From assembly GCF_018271975.1 (NCBI RefSeq), contig NZ_JAGUCN010000003.1:62001-126000 (forward strand): DNA of 64,000 bases. Reading direction: 5' to 3'. Origin of the DNA: Carboxylicivirga mesophila. GTDB taxonomy: Bacteria > Bacteroidota > Bacteroidia > Bacteroidales > Marinilabiliaceae. A model generated the notes under the pieces. It was given only the letters and a program-made list of their open reading frames with translations. It ran no database searches and was not told where the DNA came from. Each line of letters begins with the position of its first letter. Positions within the stretch are counted from its first letter, which is position 1. A program made the translations under genes and the position numbers. Below, piece after piece: positions 35,312 through 44,503 of the stretch.

Positions 35312-36455
35312 TTTCCCTGTTGAAGCATTAGAACAGATTCAAACTCCATTCTACTTTTACGACATGGAGATATTGAACACAACTTTATCAACTATTCAGC
35401 AAGAAGCTGGCCAGTACGGATTTAAAGTACATTATGCTGTTAAAGCAAATGCAAACGATCGCATCTTAAAAACCATTTGCGATGCTGGTTTTGGTGCAGA
35501 TTGCGTAAGTGGCAATGAAGTTAAGAAAGCCATAGAAACCGGCTTTGATGCCAGAGGCGTTGTGTTTGCCGGAGTTGGAAAGGCTGACTGGGAAATCAAC
35601 CTTGGACTGGACAATGACATTGCCTGCTTTAATGTTGAATCGATTCCTGAACTGGAAATTATTGATGAGCTGGCTGGTTTAAAAGGCAAAATAGCGAAAG
35701 TAGCATTGCGCATTAATCCTAATGTAAATGCCAATACCCATCATTACATCACCACCGGATTGGAAGAGAACAAATTTGGCATCAACCAATGGGATCTGGA
35801 CAATGTGGTTAATGTATTGAATAGCCTGAAGAACGTTGAACTTGAAGGCATCCATTTCCATATTGGATCACAGATTACGGATTTACTTTCGTTCAAAGAC
35901 CTTTGTATACGTGTCAATGAGCTGCAAAAATGGTTTATTAGTCGTCACATTTGCCCCAAGGTGGTTAATGTTGGCGGCGGGCTTGGCATAGATTATGAGC
36001 AACCTGACAGCAAATCGATTCCGGACTTCAAGAGCTTTTTCAAATTATTTGATGAGTTTCTGGAACTGCAACCAGACCAGGAGTTGCATTTTGAATTAGG
36101 CCGCTCAGTTGTAGCACAATGTGGGGCCTTACTTACAAAAGTGCTCTATGTAAAGAATGGTGTTAACACCAAATTTGCTATTGTTGATGCGGGCATGAGC
36201 GATTTAATTCGTCCGGCATTATACCAGGCCTATCATAAAATTGAAAACCTGAGTTCTGATAAAGAGGAAGAAAAATACGATGTGGTAGGTCCCATATGTG
36301 AATCAAGCGATTGCTTTGGTAAAGCGGTTGACCTGCCACACACCAGCAGAGGCGACTTAATTGCTATCCGCTCAACCGGTGCCTACGGCGAAATAATGGC
36401 TAACCGTTACAATTTGCGAGAACTACCCATTGCCTATTATTCAGACGAACTATAG
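35301..36455 (+). CDS. lysA: Diaminopimelate decarboxylase
   Basis: PLP enzyme that decarboxylates meso-diaminopimelate to lysine. Visible: 'TPFYFYDMEIL', the PLP Lys in 'HYAVKANAND', 'GADCVSGNEVKKA', 'EGIHFHIGSQI', 'VNVGGGLGIDYE', 'FELGRSVVAQCG', 'GPICESSDCFGKA'. ATG 35301 (MKFNFPVE) is preferred over an upstream in-frame start inside lysC. Length 384 residues fits LysA. It forms lysC-lysA with a strong terminator after it. Confidence 0.95.
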   Translation: MKFNFPVEALEQIQTPFYFYDMEILNTTLSTIQQEAGQYGFKVHYAVKANANDRILKTICDAGFGADCVSGNEVKKAIETGFDARGVVFAGVGKADWEINLGLDNDIACFNVESIPELEIIDELAGLKGKIAKVALRINPNVNANTHHYITTGLEENKFGINQWDLDNVVNVLNSLKNVELEGIHFHIGSQITDLLSFKDLCIRVNELQKWFISRHICPKVVNVGGGLGIDYEQPDSKSIPDFKSFFKLFDEFLELQPDQELHFELGRSVVAQCGALLTKVLYVKNGVNTKFAIVDAGMSDLIRPALYQAYHKIENLSSDKEEEKYDVVGPICESSDCFGKAVDLPHTSRGDLIAIRSTGAYGEIMANRYNLRELPIAYYSDEL

Positions 36456-36473
36456 CCACACTTAAATAATTTG

Positions 36474-36521
36474 ATAAGCCATAAGGTTAATGCATGAGCA
36501 AGACCTTATGGCTTATTTTTT
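36474..36521. terminator. Terminator between lysA and the isoaspartyl peptidase gene
   Basis: A 14-bp perfect stem (36474-36487 with 36503-36516) with a 15-nt loop, followed by six T on the plus strand. It lies between convergent genes, so it probably serves both, with the plus strand favoured. Confidence 0.85.
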
Positions 36522-36530
36522 CTTAGCAGC

Positions 36531-37493
36531 TTATTTGAAGATAGCAACACCCTCATTGCCTGAAGCATCAGCCCAGCCTCTGAACATACCTGTTGAGTTC
36601 ATTTCCAGGGTAATATTTCCATATTTATCTACGGCGATGATTCCACCACTACCGGCCTCATTTGTCAGTTTACCATTAACCACAGCTTGAGCAGCTTCAT
36701 CTAAAGTTAATCCTTTGTATTCAATTAAAGCAGAAATATCGTGAGCCACCGTGTAACGGATAAAGTACTCTCCATGACCTGTGGCTGATACAGCACAAGT
36801 ATTGTTGTTAGCATAAGTTCCGGCTCCAATAACTGGCACATCACCCACTCGTCCATATCGTTTATTGTTCATGCCGCCAGTTGAAGTGGCTGCTGCCAGG
36901 TTGCCATTTCTGTCGAGTACAACGCAGCCAACGGTTCCGTTTTTACCTGCCTTTTGAAGCGAACGTTGCAGTAACTGCCAACGTTTCTCAGTATAAAAAT
37001 AACTGCTGTCCACCATCTCCACACCTTGTTCTGACGCAAAAAGGGAAGCACCTTTACCAATCAACAACACATGTGGCGACTGTTCCATCACCAATCGTGC
37101 AGCACTTATAGGATTACGCACATCACCCACTCCAGCCACCGCACCAGCATTTAAATCACGGCCATCCATGATAGCAGCATCCAGCTCGTTACGGCCATCA
37201 TTGGTAAAAACAGCACCTTTGCCAGCATTAAAAAGCGGATTATCCTCCAGATTCTTCACGACCTTCTCTACCACATCAATGGCTAAATGCCCATCCACCA
37301 GGGCTTTTTTACCAATATCTAATGCTGCACGCAAGCCATCTTCATAAAGCTGAATATCTTCTGCGCTAAATTTAGTGCTATCCATGTTACCAGCACCGCC
37401 ATGCAAGACAATAGCCCATTCTTTGGTTGGTCTCTTTGGCTTTTGACAAGCCACTACAATAAGTAGAAAAGAAATGGCAATAAAGTATCTCAT
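36531..37493 (-). CDS. Isoaspartyl peptidase / L-asparaginase (Ntn-hydrolase), lipoprotein
   Basis: Plant-type asparaginase cleaving isoaspartyl dipeptides and asparagine. It autocleaves at a conserved Thr, seen here in 'GKNGTVGCVVLDRNGNLAAATSTGG'; other markers are 'WAIVLHGGAGNM', 'FNAGKGAVFTNDGRNELDAAIMDG' and 'GAGTYANNNTCAVSATGHGEYFIR'. I chose ATG 37493, which gives a lipobox (LLIVVAC, Cys17), over a 29-residue longer frame, since a -7 element (37526-37533) sits inside that extension. An exported scavenging role is inferred. Confidence 0.93.
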   Translation of the reverse strand: MRYFIAISFLLIVVACQKPKRPTKEWAIVLHGGAGNMDSTKFSAEDIQLYEDGLRAALDIGKKALVDGHLAIDVVEKVVKNLEDNPLFNAGKGAVFTNDGRNELDAAIMDGRDLNAGAVAGVGDVRNPISAARLVMEQSPHVLLIGKGASLFASEQGVEMVDSSYFYTEKRWQLLQRSLQKAGKNGTVGCVVLDRNGNLAAATSTGGMNNKRYGRVGDVPVIGAGTYANNNTCAVSATGHGEYFIRYTVAHDISALIEYKGLTLDEAAQAVVNGKLTNEAGSGGIIAVDKYGNITLEMNSTGMFRGWADASGNEGVAIFK

Positions 37494-37525
37494 GATTGTT
37501 ATATTTTTCAGTACTAAAAATAATA

Positions 37526-37533
37526 CAAAATTA
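37526..37533 (-). promoter_or_regulatory. -7 element for the isoaspartyl peptidase gene
   Basis: The minus strand reads TAATTTTG; predicted leader about 26 nt to ATG 37493. Confidence 0.45.
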
Positions 37534-37633
37534 ACAAGCCCCGCATCAGCCGGTTTAATGCCTAATAAAAGACAGTTCAATAGACAATATTCCCAATTCG
37601 GGATAATTCGACTTTTTTGCCTGATATTTGAAT

Positions 37634-37641
37634 TATATTTG
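37634..37641 (+). promoter_or_regulatory. -7 element for the methyltransferase-patatin cluster
   Basis: Plus-strand TATATTTG. Its last base is the G of an in-frame GTG (37641), which argues that the real start is the ATG at 37665, about 16 nt from the predicted transcript start. Confidence 0.45.
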
Positions 37642-37664
37642 TGTTATACCAAGCAATATTAGGC

Positions 37665-38405
37665 ATGACACTTATCCAATTCCTCAATCTGATTCTCATT
37701 AATCTTGTTGTACTAATGGCTCTTAGCTACTTCTGGAGCTTTTATACGCACAAACTATTTAAGCCATTTGCCTGGCTCGATGCGCAAAAGCACAAGCAGC
37801 TAAAGAAGCCCATTATCAACCAGGAAAGAAATTTCAAAGATAAGATACGCTACTATTCTCTATGGCTTCAACTCAAACGCATCACTGATAATAATATTGA
37901 AGGGGCAGTTGCCGAACTGGGTGTATATAAGGGTGAAACAGCTCGTTTGATTCACCATATGTTGCCAGACCGTAAGTTTTATCTGTTCGATAGTTTTAGC
38001 GGACTGCCCAAGCAAGTCATTAAAGAAGATTGCGATGGAACAGTGCGCCCTCAAACAGTTAAGTTTGACAACACCACACCTGATGAAGTTATGAAATATA
38101 TCAATGGGGATATTTCAAAACTTATTATCAAAGAAGGTGTGTTTCCTGACACTACAGAGGGAATAACAGAAACTAACTACGCCTTTGTTCATATTGATGC
38201 CGATCTGTACCAGTCCACCATTGATGCACTCCGTTATTTTTACCCAAAACTTAGCGATGGCGGCACTATCATTATCCACGACTACAATCACAATTGGGAA
38301 GGCGTAAAAAAAGCAGTTGATGAATTTGAACAAACCATTCCTGAGATCTTTATACAATTACCCGATATGTATGGCTCAGTTGTAATGATTAAAAACAAAC
38401 GATAA
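37665..38405 (+). CDS. TylF/MycF-like SAM-dependent methyltransferase with N-terminal membrane anchor
   Basis: A 246-residue protein with one hydrophobic N-terminal segment (NLILINLVVLMALSYFWSFY), then a class I methyltransferase fold of the TylF/MycF type: 'GAVAELGVYKGETARLIHHM' (SAM site), 'FYLFDSFSGLP', 'FVHIDADLYQSTIDAL', and metal-site 'GGTIIIHDYNHNWEGVKKAVDEF'. Family members O-methylate sugars in antibiotics or polysaccharides; here the substrate is unknown, perhaps an envelope glycan. It is 5 bp upstream of the patatin-barrel gene. Confidence 0.82.
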   Translation: MTLIQFLNLILINLVVLMALSYFWSFYTHKLFKPFAWLDAQKHKQLKKPIINQERNFKDKIRYYSLWLQLKRITDNNIEGAVAELGVYKGETARLIHHMLPDRKFYLFDSFSGLPKQVIKEDCDGTVRPQTVKFDNTTPDEVMKYINGDISKLIIKEGVFPDTTEGITETNYAFVHIDADLYQSTIDALRYFYPKLSDGGTIIIHDYNHNWEGVKKAVDEFEQTIPEIFIQLPDMYGSVVMIKNKR

Positions 38406-38410
38406 GTAGC

Positions 38411-40687
38411 ATGCACAGGTATATACTTTGTTTAGTTATCATCTTCGTGTGTACAATTAACCACCTATTGCATGCACAAACGCCGGAGCAACGGCCTAAA
38501 ATAGGCTTGGTACTCAGTGGTGGTGGCGCCAAGGGGCTGGCACATATTGGTGTCATTAAAGTGCTGGAAGAAGCCGGCATCAAACCTGATTATATAACAG
38601 GCACCAGCATGGGAAGTATTATTGGAGGCTTGTATGCTTCCGGATACTCAGCTGCTGAATTAGATTCAATTGTTAATAATATTGATTGGGCTGTTGTTCT
38701 GAGTGATCAAATACCGCTGAGTGATGTCGTACCGGAAGAAAAAGCTGACTACAACCGTTTTCAGTTAAGTTTTGACATCACTAAAAAAGGCCTTAGCCTG
38801 CCGGCAGGCATGGTGCGAGGTCATCGCATATCTGAAATGCTCTCTGAACTAACCTGGCATGTATCCAATTGCCACTCATTTGATGAGCTCCCTATTCCGT
38901 TTCGCTGCGTTGCTGTTGACCTGGTTGAAGGTAAGCCATATGTTTTTAAAGAAGGAGACCTGTCAGAAGCAATGAGAGCCAGCATGGCCATTCCTTCGGT
39001 GTTCACCCCTGTTGAAAAGGACAGTATGTACCTGGTTGATGGTGGTGTATTAGATAATTTCCCGGTTTTACTTTGCCGCGAAATGGGGGCCGACATAATC
39101 ATTGGTGTGAATGTTGGCACAAGTGATAAGCCTAAAATAGATGAACTTAAGAGCATAACCGAAATTCTGATGACATCAGCTATGATAGGCAGCAATATTG
39201 TGCTTCAGGAGTCCATTGATGCCACTGATTATATTATCACACCAGAATTGCACCCGTATACATCGGCCAGCTTTTTTGACGGCACTGCTATTATTGAAAG
39301 AGGCGAGCAAGCAGCCCTTGAGCAGATTACACAACTGCAACAATTAGGAGATTCAATAAACAGATATCCTAAAACTTTACAATCCCCCCAAAATTATACT
39401 CCCGAACAAATAATTGTTTCCGATATCAAGATCATCAACCGGAAACATGTATCACAAAACTTTTTCTTCACAAAACTAGGCATCCACGAAGGCGATACTG
39501 TAAGCGTAGAAGATATAAACACAGGTGTTAGACGACTGATAGGCACGCGCTTTTACAACCAAATCACCTACAATATAGAAAATAACAACGGAGCATATAC
39601 CCTGATATTTAAAACAGAAGAAACTAACCTGGCGCAGGCGAAGTTTTCGATTCATTACGATAATGAGTTAAAAGCAGGTATCATTTCTAACCTCACAATT
39701 AGAAACCTGTTATTTAAAAACAGTCGCCTGTCCTTAACCACCGACATTTCGGAAAAGCCAAGAGCACACGGCGAAATGATTGCCTACCTGGGTGAGCAGC
39801 AATCTACCGGGTTTATTGGCGATGGATATTTTGAACGCACTTACCTGCCCATCTACCAGCAGAATTTAAAAACAGCCGGTACACTAAATTTCTATAAAGC
39901 TCAAGCCGGAGCAGGTATTTTCCTGTCATACAAAACAAAAACCATTGTAACGGCCAAGCTCGACTGGCAGGAAATAAAGGTCAGTCAGGAAACCGGACTT
40001 TCAGATATATTCGATCAAGGAGTGAAACGTTTTGGTAATGGTTTTATCTACGGCTCATTCATCATTGATCGCAACACCCTCAATAAGCGATTCTTTGCTA
40101 CTAAAGGACATCACCTGCACTTTGCGGGTAAAGCCAACTTTAAAACCTACGAATATTATGATGGAGAAGCCAGTAGCAAAGCCATCATCGAACCGTTCAT
40201 TAAAGTGCCGGAAGAGCATTATCTGGCAGGCTCGCTTCGCTATACAAAAGCCATCACAACCTCAAAAAACTCTACCATAGAAACCGGACTATCACTAGCC
40301 GCTTTTTCGGCCAATGCGCCGTTTTTCGACATGCATAATATTGGTGGTACAGCCTATAACATCAGCACAGGAGATGCGGCTTTTGTTGGATTGAACTACC
40401 GTGAGAAAATTGCAGAAAACTATGGACTAGCCAGTATAAAATTGAATTTTAACATCACTAAGGTGCTTTATGCCCATGCTGTTGTAAATGGTATTTATGC
40501 GCCTAATTTTGGCAATAATATATTTGCCGATCAATCCTTCTTCCTTGGTCCTAAAGAGCACATTATTGGCTTTGGTGGTGGTATCGCCGTTAATAGCCTC
40601 ATTGGTCCAATAACTTTGGGCATTGGCACTAATCTTGACGATTGGAAAGCCAGAGCCTACATTAGTGTAGGATATCCATTTATGTAA
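38411..40687 (+). CDS. Patatin-like phospholipase with C-terminal outer-membrane barrel (PlpD-like)
   Basis: A 758-residue exported protein. After a signal peptide to LHAQ, the patatin domain (about 30-225) has the oxyanion loop 'SGGGAKGLAHIG', the nucleophile motif GTSMG (Ser66) and the dyad Asp in DGG (Asp210). A POTRA-like segment follows (about 320-400), then a BamA/Omp85-type 16-strand-like region to the end (final residues SVGYPFM, aromatic C-terminus). This layout is that of type Vd PlpD/FplA proteins, which display a phospholipase at the cell surface. Catalytic dyad is intact. Confidence 0.92.
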   Translation: MHRYILCLVIIFVCTINHLLHAQTPEQRPKIGLVLSGGGAKGLAHIGVIKVLEEAGIKPDYITGTSMGSIIGGLYASGYSAAELDSIVNNIDWAVVLSDQIPLSDVVPEEKADYNRFQLSFDITKKGLSLPAGMVRGHRISEMLSELTWHVSNCHSFDELPIPFRCVAVDLVEGKPYVFKEGDLSEAMRASMAIPSVFTPVEKDSMYLVDGGVLDNFPVLLCREMGADIIIGVNVGTSDKPKIDELKSITEILMTSAMIGSNIVLQESIDATDYIITPELHPYTSASFFDGTAIIERGEQAALEQITQLQQLGDSINRYPKTLQSPQNYTPEQIIVSDIKIINRKHVSQNFFFTKLGIHEGDTVSVEDINTGVRRLIGTRFYNQITYNIENNNGAYTLIFKTEETNLAQAKFSIHYDNELKAGIISNLTIRNLLFKNSRLSLTTDISEKPRAHGEMIAYLGEQQSTGFIGDGYFERTYLPIYQQNLKTAGTLNFYKAQAGAGIFLSYKTKTIVTAKLDWQEIKVSQETGLSDIFDQGVKRFGNGFIYGSFIIDRNTLNKRFFATKGHHLHFAGKANFKTYEYYDGEASSKAIIEPFIKVPEEHYLAGSLRYTKAITTSKNSTIETGLSLAAFSANAPFFDMHNIGGTAYNISTGDAAFVGLNYREKIAENYGLASIKLNFNITKVLYAHAVVNGIYAPNFGNNIFADQSFFLGPKEHIIGFGGGIAVNSLIGPITLGIGTNLDDWKARAYISVGYPFM

Positions 40688-40692
40688 CCATT

Positions 40693-41034
40693 ATGGCCTA
40701 CGACGAATATTTGGCTGATAGAGTAAGACAAACGCTAAAAAGCAAAGCTGCTAAGTTCATTGAGAAGAAAATGATGGGCGGATTGTGCTTTATGGTAGAT
40801 GATAAAATGTGCGTTGGTATCATTAAAAACAACCTAATGGCGCGTATTTCACCCAACCTTTACGAGCAATACCTAACTGAGGAAGGCTGCAAGCAAATGG
40901 ATTTCACCGGCCGCCCTATGAAAGGATTCGTAATGATAGAACCAGCAGGCACTGATATGGATGATGATTTGGACAAATGGGTACAACGATGTCTAAATTT
41001 TAACCCCATGGCCAAATCACGTAAGAAAAAGTAA
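40693..41034 (+). CDS. TfoX N-terminal domain protein
   Basis: A 113-residue protein similar to the TfoX/Sxy N-terminal domain ('MAYDEYLADRVRQTL', 'KKMMGGLCFMVDDKMCVGI', 'MKGFVMIEPAGTDMDDDLDKWVQRCLNF'), with a Lys/Arg-rich end. The C-terminal domain of the competence regulator TfoX is absent; stand-alone N domains have no settled role. It begins 5 bp after the patatin-barrel gene. Confidence 0.85.
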   Translation: MAYDEYLADRVRQTLKSKAAKFIEKKMMGGLCFMVDDKMCVGIIKNNLMARISPNLYEQYLTEEGCKQMDFTGRPMKGFVMIEPAGTDMDDDLDKWVQRCLNFNPMAKSRKKK

Positions 41035-41078
41035 ACCTTTTGCGACTTCATTTGTCAATAAAGGAAACTTTTTTAACC

Positions 41079-41852
41079 ATGAACTTACAGATTAAAAACC
41101 ACACCTTTATTGTATGCGGCGCCACAAGCGGCTTTGGACAGGCCACCGCCACCGCTCTCATGAATGATGGGGCTAAAGTAATTGGCATTGCCCGCAAGCA
41201 AGATGGTCTTGATCAAATGAAAGCCGTATATAAAAGCAAATTCATCGCCGTTAAAGGTGATATCACCTCATCAGATACAATCAACCGCGTGGCCAGTCTC
41301 GCCAACGAACACGATATAGATGGCATCTTAATCAATGCGGGCGGACCTCCGGCCAAACTCTTTGAAGAAACCCGCCTATCAGACTGGGACGATGCTTACC
41401 GTAATATTCTCAGGTGGAAAGTAGAGCTTACACAAAAACTGTTACCCCATTTCAGAACTAAGCACTATGGAAGAGTGGTTTACGTCGAAAGTTCGTCAGT
41501 TAAGCAACCATACGAAAACCTGGTATTAAGCACCTCACTAAGGCTATCGGTTGTGGGGATGATGAAAACTGTATCTCAGGAAGTCAGCGGACAAAACATT
41601 AACTTCAACATGGTGGCTCCTGGCTCCCACAACACCCCGGCTATTAACCGACTGATTGAAAAGAAGAGTCAGATGACTGGTCAGGAATTTGAAAAGACTA
41701 AACTGGCTTTTATTGACGCCATACCTGCCAAACAGCTTGGTAATCCGGCCCACTTAGGTACATTAGCAGCCTGGCTTTTATCACCAATGGCCGAATTTGT
41801 AACCGGACAGGTTTATACGCTGGAAGGCGGTGCCGTTAAATCAACCCTATAA
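41079..41852 (+). CDS. Short-chain dehydrogenase/reductase with non-canonical active site
   Basis: A 257-residue Rossmann protein: 'FIVCGATSGFGQATATALM' (cofactor loop), 'GILINAGGPP', 'VYVESSSVKQP', 'VVGMMKTVSQEV', 'FNMVAPGSHNTPAI' and C-terminal 'TGQVYTLEGGAV'. The YxxxK dyad is not present; the aligned segment reads 'LSTSLRLSV', as in a recognised SDR subgroup lacking the Tyr, so oxidoreductase activity is uncertain. ATG 41079 is chosen over a TTG at 41040. It is the last gene of the 37.6-41.9 kb plus-strand set. Confidence 0.85.
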   Translation: MNLQIKNHTFIVCGATSGFGQATATALMNDGAKVIGIARKQDGLDQMKAVYKSKFIAVKGDITSSDTINRVASLANEHDIDGILINAGGPPAKLFEETRLSDWDDAYRNILRWKVELTQKLLPHFRTKHYGRVVYVESSSVKQPYENLVLSTSLRLSVVGMMKTVSQEVSGQNINFNMVAPGSHNTPAINRLIEKKSQMTGQEFEKTKLAFIDAIPAKQLGNPAHLGTLAAWLLSPMAEFVTGQVYTLEGGAVKSTL

Positions 41853-41916
41853 AATGTTTTTGTGAATGATTCGGCGTCTTTCCTAATATTCAAACACATT
41901 GATTTAAAATGACTAA

Positions 41917-43380
41917 TTAAAGTAAGGGGCTAAATAAACGTGCGAACGATTCTTTAGCCTTTTGCCACCGTGGTCGTTTACGCCACTCTTCAGCATCTAT
42001 CAATACCGACTGCTGCAAGTCGTTGCAGAAGTATCGCCTGACCTCCTGCGCTTTATCACGATCGTATATAAATGCATTGACTTCAAAATTCTGTTCAAAA
42101 CTTCTGAAATCCATATTTGTGGTGCCGATGGTACACATTTCATCATCTACCACCATCATCTTACTATGCAAAAAGCCTGGCTGATAGAAATAGAACTTAA
42201 CGCCAGCGGCCAACATCTCTTTAATATAAGACTTGGTGCACAGAGCCGTAAAATATGCATCACTCTTCTCTGGTATAATAATACGCACATCGACGCCACT
42301 CATGGCCGATGCCTTTAGTGCCATTAGCACACTTTCGCCAGGCATGAAATAAGGGGTGGTAATGTATACATATTTTTGTGCCGTAGCTATGGCCTGATAG
42401 TATCCCATCATAATGCCAGGCCAGTCAGAATCTGGTCCGCTGGTAACTATCTGAACCAACTTATCACCGGCAGGTTTTTTATGCGGAAAGTACTTCGGAT
42501 CGGCAATATCCTGCTGGCTGACAAAATACCAATCAACAAAAAACACCGACTGCAGTGCATTGACAGCATCTCCGGTGATACGTAAATGCATATCTCGCCA
42601 GATACCATAGGCAGGATTGCCCTTAATGTAACGATCGGCTACATTAAGGCCTCCCAGAAATCCTGTTTCACCATCGACAACCACAATCTTCCGGTGGTTA
42701 CGGTAATTAACCTTCGAAGTAAGCGATGGAAAGCGAACCGTTAAAAAGCTATATACTTCAATGCCGTAGGTTTTCATCTGGCTAAAAAAAGAACGCTTAA
42801 GCTCCCAGCTGCCTACATCATCTACTATCATGCGCACCTCAACGCCTTCATTAGCCTTCTCTTTTAATATGTCGAGAATCTGATTACCTATTTCATCCTC
42901 GTCAAATATATAGTATTGCAGATGTATGCTATGCTGAGCCTGCCTGAGTGCTGTCAGGATGGCATTAAAAGTCTCTTCTCCATTATTAAGCACATCCACC
43001 TGATTGCCAATTGTTAGTATCGACGATGAATTGTTAAGAAATAGCTGAATAAGCTTTTTGTGTGTCTCAAGACTTGGCAGATCGTCCATAACACCATCTG
43101 CCAGTTTATGACTTTGCGCATGTGCAATTTTACTGACCAGATCGTGATTCTTCAATCCTTTTCGCCTGATTATCTTTTCCTTCCTGAGGTTTTGGCCGAA
43201 AAAGATGTAAAATACCACGCCTAGCACAGGCACGAATAATAATACCAACATCCATGGTATGGCCTTCAAGGGGCTTCGGTTTTCGAGCATTACCAGAAAC
43301 ACAATCATCAGCATGGCCAGCACGTAGGCGGCCTTAACAATGTTAATGACAAGAGGAGGTATACTCTCAATAAAATCCAT
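41917..43380 (-). CDS. cls: Cardiolipin synthase (phospholipase D family)
   Basis: Condenses phosphatidylglycerol to cardiolipin. The 487-residue protein has two N-terminal TM helices (about 8-28 and 38-60), a linker, and two PLD motifs: 'NHRKIVVVDGETGFLGGLN' and 'LHSKMMVVDDEMCTIGTTNMD', both with intact HxKxxxxD. The C-terminus 'RLFSPLL' is typical of Cls. It is a single gene convergent with the SDR. Confidence 0.94.
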   Translation of the reverse strand: MDFIESIPPLVINIVKAAYVLAMLMIVFLVMLENRSPLKAIPWMLVLLFVPVLGVVFYIFFGQNLRKEKIIRRKGLKNHDLVSKIAHAQSHKLADGVMDDLPSLETHKKLIQLFLNNSSSILTIGNQVDVLNNGEETFNAILTALRQAQHSIHLQYYIFDEDEIGNQILDILKEKANEGVEVRMIVDDVGSWELKRSFFSQMKTYGIEVYSFLTVRFPSLTSKVNYRNHRKIVVVDGETGFLGGLNVADRYIKGNPAYGIWRDMHLRITGDAVNALQSVFFVDWYFVSQQDIADPKYFPHKKPAGDKLVQIVTSGPDSDWPGIMMGYYQAIATAQKYVYITTPYFMPGESVLMALKASAMSGVDVRIIIPEKSDAYFTALCTKSYIKEMLAAGVKFYFYQPGFLHSKMMVVDDEMCTIGTTNMDFRSFEQNFEVNAFIYDRDKAQEVRRYFCNDLQQSVLIDAEEWRKRPRWQKAKESFARLFSPLL

Positions 43381-43411
43381 TTGCTTTGGTCAGATTATGT
43401 GAGTGATGAAT

Positions 43412-44467
43412 TTACAAATTATTACGATACACAAATAGTTGACTATCTCCGAATGTATGCTTTTGCTTAATTTTAGCCGAAAATTCAGGGGCTTTTACTC
43501 CTTTTTTAAAAAACACATCGCCAACATACCTGTGCGCTTCATCCCACAGGTCAGCATTAATAAAACACTGAAGAGTGGCGCTTCCGCCTTCAACAATAAG
43601 CGATTGAATATTACGCTGCCATAAATCCTTAAGAATCTGTAAAGTCAAATCCTTCCCGGCATCCAGCTTAACGTATTCAGTTAATTTAACACGATCTTCT
43701 TTTCTTAGATTATAGATAACAGTTTGATGCGTATTATCTAATAAGTGATACTGACCATCCAACTGGCATTCTTTATCAATCACGCAGCGCAAAGGTTGCT
43801 TGCCTGACCAATCACGAACAGTAAGCGATGGATTATCTTTCAGAGCCGTTTGCGTGCCAACCAATACTGCTTCTTCAGTAGTACGCTGCTTATGAACAGC
43901 TCTTCGCGCCCACTCGTTTGTAATCCATGTCGGTTGACCATAATCAGCATCTGTTCGTTTAATATCCACAAATCCATCCTGCGTTTCGGCCCACTTCAAT
44001 ATAATATAAGGCCGTTGCTTATTATGAAATGTGAAGAATCGACGGTTCAATTCTAAACTCTTAGCCTCCAAAACACCCGTTTTAACATCTACACCGGCCT
44101 TCTTCATCATTTCAATGCCTTTCCCTGCAACCTCGGAGTATGAATCAATACAACCAATAACCACATGAGGAATTGCCTTATCGATTATTAGTTTTGAACA
44201 AGGTGGTGTTTTTCCATAATGAGCGCATGGCTCAAGGTTTACATACAAAGTCGATTGACGTAGAAGTGATTGATCCTTTACTGAATGGACGGCATTCACT
44301 TCGGCATGCGGTTCGCCAGCTTTTTGGTGATATCCTTCTCCAATAATTTTTCCTTTGTGCACAATCACGCTTCCTACCATTGGATTAGGATACGTATTTC
44401 CTTCAGCCATTTGAGCTAACTGCAGACAACGCTGCATGTATTTCTCCTCTTGCGACAAATGATTCAT
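43412..44467 (-). CDS. ribD: Riboflavin biosynthesis bifunctional deaminase/reductase RibD
   Basis: Carries out two successive steps of riboflavin synthesis. The N-terminal deaminase has the zinc site 'PHAEVNAV' and 'PCAHYGKTPPCSKLI'; the C-terminal reductase has 'PYIILKWAETQDGFV', 'RTTEEAVLVGTQTALKDNPSLTVR' and 'SLIVEGGSATLQ'. Length 351 is normal. It is divergent from prmC; the two start codons are only 36 bp apart. Confidence 0.95.
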   Translation of the reverse strand: MNHLSQEEKYMQRCLQLAQMAEGNTYPNPMVGSVIVHKGKIIGEGYHQKAGEPHAEVNAVHSVKDQSLLRQSTLYVNLEPCAHYGKTPPCSKLIIDKAIPHVVIGCIDSYSEVAGKGIEMMKKAGVDVKTGVLEAKSLELNRRFFTFHNKQRPYIILKWAETQDGFVDIKRTDADYGQPTWITNEWARRAVHKQRTTEEAVLVGTQTALKDNPSLTVRDWSGKQPLRCVIDKECQLDGQYHLLDNTHQTVIYNLRKEDRVKLTEYVKLDAGKDLTLQILKDLWQRNIQSLIVEGGSATLQCFINADLWDEAHRYVGDVFFKKGVKAPEFSAKIKQKHTFGDSQLFVYRNNL

Positions 44468-44477
44468 TTGAGTTTAG

Positions 44478-44485
44478 TAATTTTG
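44478..44485 (+). promoter_or_regulatory. -7 element for prmC
   Basis: Plus-strand TAATTTTG in the 36-bp space between the ribD and prmC starts. The predicted leader is about 11 nt. Its -33 region falls inside ribD. Confidence 0.45.
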
Positions 44486-44503
44486 CCGTTCAAGATACAA
44501 AAA

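Noticed and set aside
37641-37664. GTG start for the TylF-like gene
   Set aside because: The GTG lies at the end of the predicted -7 element, and the ATG at 37665 begins the membrane anchor directly.
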